Source: DASPXK01 sp035637315
GTDB taxonomy: Bacteria; Chloroflexota; UBA6077; JACCZL01
NCBI GenBank assembly: GCA_035637315.1
Contig: DASPXK010000350.1
Location: forward strand, 1-10,148
DNA: 10,148 nucleotides
Direction: 5' to 3'
The notes below the pieces were generated by a model. The model ran no database searches and was not told where the DNA came from. It worked only from the letters and a program-made list of their open reading frames with translations. Position numbers and translations under genes: made by a program. Shown in pieces: positions 5,652 through 10,148 of this stretch (within the stretch, counting starts at the first letter, position 1; each line of letters opens with the position of its first letter).

Positions 5652-6905
5652 ATGGCTAGCTCGCTCGATCGCCCTTACAGCATCGCGACCGTGAGAACAC
5701 GTGCGCTTCGCGGAACAAGTGCGCTTCGCGGGGAGCGGGCCGTGGTCGGAGAGAGACTCACGAGTCTTCGCCTGAGCCGCCGTCGCTGGCTGCTGGTCGC
5801 GGCAGGCGCGGCGGGCGCCATGCTGGCCGCGTGTCAAGCCGCCGCGCCGCCCGCGCCAACCGCGGTCCCGGCCAAGCCGACCGAGGCTCCAAAGCCAGCC
5901 GCCAGCCCCGCCGCTTCGCCGGGCGCCTCGCCGGCCGCTTCGCCCAGCCCAGCCGCCGCCGCTCCAGCCGCCCAGAGCGCCGCGGCGGCGGCAACGAAGC
6001 CCGCCGCGATGACACCCGTCAGCCAGGTGATGAACTGGTTCGCTCAGTCGTCCATGGGCGGCTTCTTCGCCGCCTTGAAGAATGGTGACTATGAGCGGCT
6101 GAACCTTCAGATGACGATCGAGCAGGGCGGGCCGGGGGTGTCGTCGATTCCGACGGTCGCCTCTGGCAAGTACACGTTGGGCATGGCACCGGCCGATCAG
6201 TTGTTCCTCGCCCGCCAGGAGGGAATCCCGGTCGTCTCGCTCTTTGCGACCTTCCAGACCAACCCGCAGGGGCTGATGTTCCACAAGAGCCATCCGGTCA
6301 GCGACTTCAAGGACCTGAACGGCCGCCGACTGTACGTTTCGCCCAACGGGGTCTACTGGTTGTACTTCAAGAAGAAGTTCAACCTGGACCAGGTCGAGGA
6401 GCTGACCTACCGCGGCCAGCTCGCAACTTTCCTGGCTGACGAGACCGCCGTCACCCAGTGCTTCGTCGGCGATGAGCCGCTGGCTGCCGAGAAGCAGGGC
6501 TTCTCCGTCGGCGCCCTGCTCAACGCCGACTCTGGCTACAACCCCTATGGCAACGTCATGTTCGCGATGGAGCAAACGGTCAAGGACAAGCCGGACCTCG
6601 TCCAGGCGTACGTGATCGCCAGCCTACAGGGTTGGAAGAGCTACGCCGACAAGCCCGAGCCGATCCTTGCCTTCATCAAGGAATACAATAAGGACTACGA
6701 CATCGATCTCGCCGCGAAGACGGCCCAGGTCGAGAAGCCGCTCCTCACCGGCCGGAGCTACGATCCGAAGCTGCTCGGCATGATGACGGAACAGCGCTGG
6801 AAGGAGCTCCACGACCAGATGCGCGAGGTGGGCGGTCTCAAGTCGGACCTGGACGTCAAGAGCGTGTTCGACTCGCGCTTCATCGAGGCGGCGCAGAAAG
6901 GGTAG
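5652..6905 (+). CDS. SsuA/THI5-like ABC substrate-binding lipoprotein (copy 2)
   Basis: Paralogue of the protein at 3123-4295, 417 residues. ATG 5652 is chosen over ATG 5637 because AGGAGGAGG at 5641-5649 provides the ribosome binding site; the upstream ATG has none. The signal region is longer than in copy 1: about 40 residues precede the twin-arginine motif LSRRRWLLVAAG (41-52), and the lipobox is LAAC with Cys61. The linker again has A/GASP units (83-98). The binding domain starts around MNWFAQSSMGGFFAALKNGDY, where the His of copy 1 (AAHGG) is replaced (SSMGG), and continues with FQTNPQGLMFHKSHPVSDF and LLNADSGYNPYGN. Changes near the domain opening and in TATYWLY versus NGVYWLY suggest altered ligand preference, which is inference. 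The TAG stop is supplied by the start of a palindromic repeat. It probably shares the single upstream permease and ATPase. Confidence 0.92.
   Translation: MASSLDRPYSIATVRTRALRGTSALRGERAVVGERLTSLRLSRRRWLLVAAGAAGAMLAACQAAAPPAPTAVPAKPTEAPKPAASPAASPGASPAASPSPAAAAPAAQSAAAAATKPAAMTPVSQVMNWFAQSSMGGFFAALKNGDYERLNLQMTIEQGGPGVSSIPTVASGKYTLGMAPADQLFLARQEGIPVVSLFATFQTNPQGLMFHKSHPVSDFKDLNGRRLYVSPNGVYWLYFKKKFNLDQVEELTYRGQLATFLADETAVTQCFVGDEPLAAEKQGFSVGALLNADSGYNPYGNVMFAMEQTVKDKPDLVQAYVIASLQGWKSYADKPEPILAFIKEYNKDYDIDLAAKTAQVEKPLLTGRSYDPKLLGMMTEQRWKELHDQMREVGGLKSDLDVKSVFDSRFIEAAQKG
5696..5731 (+). repeat. 18-bp tandem duplication inside the signal-peptide n-region
   Basis: Two 18-base units, 5696-5713 and 5714-5731, differ at one position and share GTGCGCTTCGCGG. 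In frame they encode TRALRG and TSALRG in the extended N-terminal region of the second binding protein. Copy 1 of the gene has nothing equivalent, so the insertion is specific to this paralogue. Confidence 0.8.
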
Positions 6906-6950
6906 GGGCGCACGGCGTGCGCCCAAGGGGCGTACGCCGTACGCCCCTAC
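6902..6950 (+). repeat. Palindromic intergenic repeat with two nested hairpins (copy A)
   Basis: Outer arms GTAGGGGCG (6902-6910) and CGCCCCTAC (6942-6950) are exact reverse complements. Within them are two adjacent hairpins: GGGCGCAC/GTGCGCCC (6906-6913 with 6917-6924, 3-base loop) and GGGGCGTAC/GTACGCCCC (6927-6935 with 6939-6947, 3-base loop). The left arm contains the TAG stop codon of the binding-protein gene. The equivalent gap in the first copy of the gene pair is only 10 bases and has no such element, so it was probably inserted after the duplication. An element with the same outer arms lies at 9728-9787. It may also attenuate or stabilise the operon transcript. Confidence 0.8.
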
Positions 6951-6964
6951 GGACCGGAGGCAAG

Positions 6965-8227
6965 ATGCAGCTCGGGGTGTTCTTCCTCGGCAACGTGGAC
7001 ATGCCGGACGCGAGCGCCGGTCCGCCAGACCCGCTGGACCGGCGCTACTACCAGGCGGACTACGTCAAGCAGTACGACGACCTGTTCGCGTACGCCAAGG
7101 CGGCGGAGGACCTCGGCTTCTATTCGATGTGGCTGGCCGAGCACCACTTCCAGCACGAGGGCTACGAGGTCATCCCAAACCTCATCCTGACCAGCGCCGT
7201 GCTGGCGATGAAGACCGAGCGGCTCAAGTTCGCTGCGCTGGTCAACATCATCCCGCAGTGGCATCCGCTGCGGTTCGCCGAGGACTTCGCCTTCGCCGAC
7301 GTGGTCACGCGTGGGCGGATGATCTGCGGTGTCGGGCGAGGCACGGTCCCACGCGAGTCGACCGCGCTGGGCGCTCGGATGGGCTACAACGACTCACCCA
7401 ATGACCAGTACAACCGCGAGCTGTTCGAAGAGCAGATCGAGATCATCAAGAAGGCCTGGTACAACGAGACCTTCTCGCACCGCGGCAAGCATTACACGCT
7501 GCCGGCCGACGGGCTCGACGACCGCGGCCGCGAGGTGACCTCGCTGACGCTCGTGCCGAAGCCGTGGAAGACCCCGGTCGAGATCTGGCAGCCGCTCACG
7601 AGCCCGAAGACCTACCACTATGCCGCCCGGCAGGGCCACAACGCGCTCTTCTGGACCATGTCGCGACCCCGACTGCGCCAGGCTTGGGACCTGTATCAGG
7701 AGCTCTACGAGGAGCACCATGGGGCCACACTGCGCAAGGGTGAGAAGCGGATGCTGGTGATCAACGTGACCATCGGCGAGACGACCGAGCACGCCAAGCA
7801 GATCGCCCGCAACGGCCACGACGAGTACTGGAAGTTCCTGGGGCCGTATGGGCGGCAGGTCAACTACCTGGACGAAAACGGCCAGAGCTTTCCCAGGACC
7901 CGAATCCCGAGCCTCGAGGAGTCGATGGAGCAGGGACCGTGGGTGGTCGGGACGGCCGCCGAGGTGCGCGAGAACCTGGCCCAGGTCCAGGAAGAGCTTG
8001 GCGTCGAGCGCCTGACGATCTATCAGCACTATCCCGGCATGGTCCGCGAGCAGGTGATCGACCAGATGCAGCGCTTCGCGTACGATGTCGCGCCGATCCT
8101 GCGGGCGCAGGCCGTGGCGATCGAGTCGGCGCCGCCGAGTCGGATCGACACGTCGAAAGCCGCGACCGCGGCGATCGTCATGGCGCAGGCGAACACGCGG
8201 GACACGCTCCAGGTTGGGGTCCGTTGA
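6965..8227 (+). CDS. LLM-class flavin-dependent oxidoreductase (copy 2)
   Basis: Paralogue of the enzyme at 4306-5604, 420 residues, aligning without gaps over the first 385 or so and roughly four-fifths identical by eye. It keeps LAEHHF (57-62), the HPLRFAEDFAFADVVTRGRMICGVGRG segment and the LEESMEQGPWVVGTAAEVRE region near the C-terminal part of the barrel. The start is ATG 6965, with GGAGG at 6956-6960; an open frame extends upstream to a GTG inside the palindromic repeat, but that would add unrelated repeat-derived residues. The C-terminal tail is shorter than in copy 1 and diverged. Differences such as AQQGHQAVYWMM versus ARQGHNALFWTM lie where substrate-lining residues might be and could mark a change in specificity (inference). 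It precedes the amidohydrolase by 21 bases, consistent with one transcript. Confidence 0.93.
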   Translation: MQLGVFFLGNVDMPDASAGPPDPLDRRYYQADYVKQYDDLFAYAKAAEDLGFYSMWLAEHHFQHEGYEVIPNLILTSAVLAMKTERLKFAALVNIIPQWHPLRFAEDFAFADVVTRGRMICGVGRGTVPRESTALGARMGYNDSPNDQYNRELFEEQIEIIKKAWYNETFSHRGKHYTLPADGLDDRGREVTSLTLVPKPWKTPVEIWQPLTSPKTYHYAARQGHNALFWTMSRPRLRQAWDLYQELYEEHHGATLRKGEKRMLVINVTIGETTEHAKQIARNGHDEYWKFLGPYGRQVNYLDENGQSFPRTRIPSLEESMEQGPWVVGTAAEVRENLAQVQEELGVERLTIYQHYPGMVREQVIDQMQRFAYDVAPILRAQAVAIESAPPSRIDTSKAATAAIVMAQANTRDTLQVGVR

Positions 8228-8248
8228 CCAGATCCCGGCTGAGTCCCG

Positions 8249-9658
8249 ATGACTGACCATCGCAAACCTGTCGACCTGCTCGTCACCGCGGCTGGTGTCA
8301 TAACCGTCGACCCGCAGGACACGGTGTTCGCGCCGGGCGCCGTCGCGACGCTGGGGGAGCGGATCGTGGCGGTCGGGCCGGTGGACGAGGTCATCGCAAA
8401 CCACACCGCCGCCAAACGCATCGACGCGCCCGAGTGCTTCGTCTTCCCGGGCCTGATCAACACCCATACTCACCTCTACCAGACTCTCCTCAAGGGCCTG
8501 GGCGACGACATGCCCCTGCTGGCCTGGCTCGAGGCCCTGACCCTGCCCACCATTCCCCACCTCGACGACGAGGCATGCTACTTGGCGGCGGCCCTGGGCG
8601 CCCTCGAGGCTGCCCGCAGCGGCTGTACGACGACCCTCGATTTCATGGTCGACCACCCTGTGGTGTCGATTTACGACCAGCTCTTGCGCGCTTTCGAAGA
8701 CGTCGGCGGTTCGCTGGTGCTCGGCCGAGGCGTCCGCGACCGGGTCCCGGAGGCAGCGCCGCGCGGCAGCGCGCCGACGCCACTCGAGGCTCAGCTCGGC
8801 GACTGCCGTCGCCTGGTCGAACGATATGGGCGCGATCGGGTCTGGCTGGCGCCCAGCACCGTCTGGGCGATGACCGGGCACGGTTTGAAGGCGGCTCGCG
8901 CCCTGGCCGACGAGCTGGGGCTGCGGATCACGATTCACATGAACGAGGTCAAGTACGACAGCGAGGTGAGCGTGCAGCGGTTCGGCAAGCGCTCCCTGCC
9001 GTACCTCGATTCGCTCGGCTTCCTGCAGCCAGATGTGCTCCACGCCCACTGCGTCTGGCTGGACGACGAGGATATTCGGCTGCTCGCCAGGTGCGGCTGC
9101 GCCGTCTCCTACAACCCGGCGAGCAACATGTACCTGGGCAGCGGCATCGCGAGGATCGTCGAGTTGCTCGACGCTGGCGTGCGCGTGTCGCTGGCGACCG
9201 ATGGGGCGGCCAGCAACAACAGCCAGGACATGCTCGAGGCGCTCAAGCTCGGAGCGCTGCTGCAGAAAGTGGCGCACTGCGATCCGACGGTGCTCTCGGC
9301 CCCCCAGGTCCTGCGCCTCGCGACCAGTGGTGGGGCCGAGGCCCTGGGCCGCGATGACCTCGGCCAGATCGCGCCAGGGATGCGAGCAGATTTCTTCGTC
9401 TTCGACCCACGGCGTCCCAAGTCGGTCCCGCTGCACGACCCGATCTCGACGCTCGTGTACAGTGGCGGCCAACAGAACGTGGTCACCACGGTCGCCGCTG
9501 GGCGGATCGTTCTGGAGGACGGCCACTTCACAACGGTCGACGAAGCCGATCTGCTCGCCCGCGCTCAGGCGGTCGCGGTCGACCTGGCACGGCGCGCCGG
9601 CACCGACGCCAACGTCCGGAACCGCCCCGGCCGCCTGGTCTCCAGCCGCCCTCGCTAG
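8249..9658 (+). CDS. Metal-dependent amidohydrolase, deaminase/chlorohydrolase group (COG0402)
   Basis: Cytoplasmic TIM-barrel hydrolase of 469 residues with N- and C-terminal beta-sandwich parts. Metal and catalytic residues are all present: His73 and His75 in NTHTHLYQTL, His230 and Glu233 in HMNE, His267 in HAHCVWL, and Asp318 in ATDGAASNN. The SYNPASNMYLGSGI segment (287-300) is typical of the group. These enzymes remove amino or other leaving groups from N-heterocycles: guanine, 8-oxoguanine, cytosine, methylthioadenosine/S-adenosylhomocysteine, and triazines (AtzA/AtzB/TrzN). The intact H-x-x-E favours a deaminase over a TrzN-like halidohydrolase. HLYQTL followed by a short spacer and PLLAWL resembles 8-oxoguanine deaminase and MTA/SAH deaminase relatives; this cannot be settled by eye. 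ATG 8249 has only a weak ribosome binding site but lies 21 bases after the LLM stop and begins the family N-terminus (VDLLVTAAGVITVDP). It is the last gene of the operon. Confidence 0.92.
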   Translation: MTDHRKPVDLLVTAAGVITVDPQDTVFAPGAVATLGERIVAVGPVDEVIANHTAAKRIDAPECFVFPGLINTHTHLYQTLLKGLGDDMPLLAWLEALTLPTIPHLDDEACYLAAALGALEAARSGCTTTLDFMVDHPVVSIYDQLLRAFEDVGGSLVLGRGVRDRVPEAAPRGSAPTPLEAQLGDCRRLVERYGRDRVWLAPSTVWAMTGHGLKAARALADELGLRITIHMNEVKYDSEVSVQRFGKRSLPYLDSLGFLQPDVLHAHCVWLDDEDIRLLARCGCAVSYNPASNMYLGSGIARIVELLDAGVRVSLATDGAASNNSQDMLEALKLGALLQKVAHCDPTVLSAPQVLRLATSGGAEALGRDDLGQIAPGMRADFFVFDPRRPKSVPLHDPISTLVYSGGQQNVVTTVAAGRIVLEDGHFTTVDEADLLARAQAVAVDLARRAGTDANVRNRPGRLVSSRPR

Positions 9659-9727
9659 GCGTCTGGGTCAGGGAGGTCGCGCGGGCACCGGCTTCCGGCC
9701 GTCGTCACCACCGAGAATGAGAACGGT

Positions 9728-9787
9728 TGTAGGGGCGCGATTCATCGCGCCCTCCCCCCACCGGGGCGCGATTGATCCGCCCCTACA
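9728..9787 (+). repeat. Palindromic intergenic repeat with two nested hairpins (copy B)
   Basis: Outer arms TGTAGGGGCG (9728-9737) and CGCCCCTACA (9778-9787) are exact reverse complements and share the GTAGGGGCG/CGCCCCTAC core with the element at 6902-6950. Inside are GGGCGCGA/TCGCGCCC (9733-9740 with 9745-9752) and GGGGCG/CGCCCC (9763-9768 with 9778-9783). The design matches copy A although the inner sequences differ. It lies in the gap between convergent genes. Confidence 0.8.
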
Positions 9788-9823
9788 CGAAACGATCTAG
9801 GTTCAATCCGAGTGTGACGTTAA

Positions 9824-9916
9824 GAACAGACGCGGCATTGGTGCATGAAAATAGGTCGCGGCCTATTTTCAGGCAAGCGAAGGACCTCGCCATTGCCCGG
9901 GCGACGTCGTCTGTTC
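9824..9916. repeat. 9-bp inverted repeat enclosing the terminator palindrome
   Basis: GAACAGACG (9824-9832) and CGTCTGTTC (9908-9916) are perfect reverse complements 75 bases apart, with the 26-bp palindrome at 9846-9871 between them. They could close a larger folded RNA or be the ends of a small degenerate insertion. No target-site duplication is evident next to the ends. The surrounding 289-base gap (9659-9947) holds no open frame I can support. Confidence 0.4.
9846..9871. terminator. Near-perfect 26-bp palindrome, likely bidirectional terminator
   Basis: TGAAAATAGG (9846-9855) and CCTATTTTCA (9862-9871) are perfect reverse complements around TCGCGG; the only imperfect pair in the whole 26 bases is T9856/G9861, which can wobble-pair in RNA. 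Read in either direction it gives an A-run, a short GC stem and a T-run of four. It stands between genes that converge (stops at 9658 on + and 9948 on -), the expected place for a shared terminator. Confidence 0.6.
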
Positions 9917-9947
9917 GGCGTGTTGTGGCGAGCTGACGAGAACAACA

Positions 9948-10148
9948 CTACGGGTTAGAAGCCAGCTCGGCGGTGCTGAAGACGACGCTGAACTGCCTAC
10001 AGTAGATCACCACCGACTTGACCGCCGAGAGGTCCAGGTCTGCCGGCAGTTCGTAGTTCTGGTCGCCGACGTTCCCCTTGAGCCGGGCGATCTCGAACGC
10101 CCCACCCTCGTGAAGCTGTCGGCTGTCCCGCGGGGCGGGATGGCCTGA
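9948..10148 (-). CDS. DM13-domain protein, C-terminal fragment (partial at right edge)
   Basis: On the - strand a frame is open from the right edge to a TAG at 9950-9948, giving 66 residues with no start codon in the window. It reads ...HPAPRDSRQLHEGGAFEIARLKGNVGDQNYELPADLDLSAVKSVVIYCRQFSVVFSTAEL and ends ASNP. The LKGN-x-GDQNYE-x-P block, followed by a V-I-x-C-x-x-F-x-VVF strand pair, is the C-terminal half of the DM13 domain (PF10517). That domain is predicted to act in electron transfer, with the conserved Cys seen here. Such bacterial proteins are usually secreted or lipid-anchored, but the N-terminus is outside the window. It converges with the amidohydrolase gene and is unlikely to belong to the transport operon. 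A weak 7-bp inverted repeat (9920-9926 with 9942-9948) touches its stop codon. Confidence 0.8.
   Translation of the reverse strand, partial: SGHPAPRDSRQLHEGGAFEIARLKGNVGDQNYELPADLDLSAVKSVVIYCRQFSVVFSTAELASNP

Larger units (their letters stand above)
3123..8227 (+). repeat. Tandem duplication of a binding-protein/LLM oxygenase gene pair
   Basis: Two consecutive copies of the same two-gene unit are present: 3123-5604 and 5652-8227. Both encode a Tat-type lipoprotein with the same linker design followed by an LLM oxygenase starting MQLGVFF. The copies align along their length at protein level, with differences concentrated at the lipoprotein N-termini and the oxygenase C-termini. Many third-base differences show it is not a recent duplication or an assembly duplicate. 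Confidence 0.9.

Noticed and set aside
5481..6575. A 364-residue open frame on the - strand spanning the LLM1/binding-protein 2 junction
   Set aside because: It crosses a gene boundary and reads the Ala/Pro/Ser linker backwards as Gly/Arg/Trp low-complexity sequence. No domain or ribosome binding site supports it.
6917..6964. Upstream GTG start for the second LLM gene
   Set aside because: The added residues would be encoded by the palindromic repeat and are absent from the paralogue. ATG 6965 has a proper GGAGG and gives the shared MQLGVFF start.
7394..9526. A 710-residue open frame on the - strand covering the second LLM gene and the amidohydrolase
   Set aside because: It lies opposite two strongly conserved genes whose motifs are unmistakable. 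Its product is rich in Arg, His, Asp and Val with no recognisable domain, as expected for an antisense shadow in GC-rich DNA.
9799..9833. GGTTCAATCC resembling a tRNA T-loop
   Set aside because: The flanking bases do not form a five-pair T stem, and no acceptor, D or anticodon arm can be assembled around it.
1..10148. CRISPR array, phage genes, transposase or toxin-antitoxin pair
   Set aside because: No regularly spaced repeats with unique spacers, no integrase or transposase motifs, and no small paired genes were found on either strand.

Overview
The window is GC-rich bacterial DNA (roughly 65% by impression) with tightly packed genes. All genes lie on the + strand except one at the right edge. 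The most likely source is a member of the Chloroflexota, perhaps a soil or Thermomicrobia-like lineage. This rests on the GTAGGGGCG...CGCCCCTAC palindromic repeats, the heptad 'stutter' repeats between genes, and the Tat-type lipoproteins with long Ala/Pro/Ser linkers. It is an inference from style, not from a marker gene.

Left part (1-1265): the 3' end of a DinB-like gene, then a short-chain dehydrogenase/reductase (SDR) gene, then a RidA-family gene. The SDR reads as one open frame but lacks about 70 central residues, including the catalytic Ser and Tyr-x-x-x-Lys. The RidA-like protein has Asn where the canonical imine-deaminase Arg should be. A bulged hairpin sits over the RidA stop codon.

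Main part (1400-9658): what looks like one six-gene operon. It encodes an ABC transporter ATPase and permease of the NitT/TauT/SsuBC type, a SsuA/THI5-like substrate-binding lipoprotein, a luciferase-like (LLM) flavin-dependent monooxygenase, a second copy of the binding-protein/LLM pair, and a metal-dependent amidohydrolase of the deaminase/chlorohydrolase group. The binding-protein/LLM pair is a tandem gene duplication whose copies have diverged (LLM about four-fifths identical by eye). The layout suggests uptake of a small, probably nitrogen-containing heterocycle through one shared permease and two binding proteins. Two paired monooxygenases would then oxidise it and a hydrolase would deaminate or open it; the nearby Rid and SDR genes fit the same theme. 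The substrate cannot be read from the sequence.

Right part (9659-10148): a convergent intergenic region holds a second copy of the palindromic repeat found at 6902-6950 and a near-perfect 26-bp palindrome that looks like a bidirectional terminator. Beyond it, on the - strand, is the C-terminal end of a DM13-domain protein that runs off the window.
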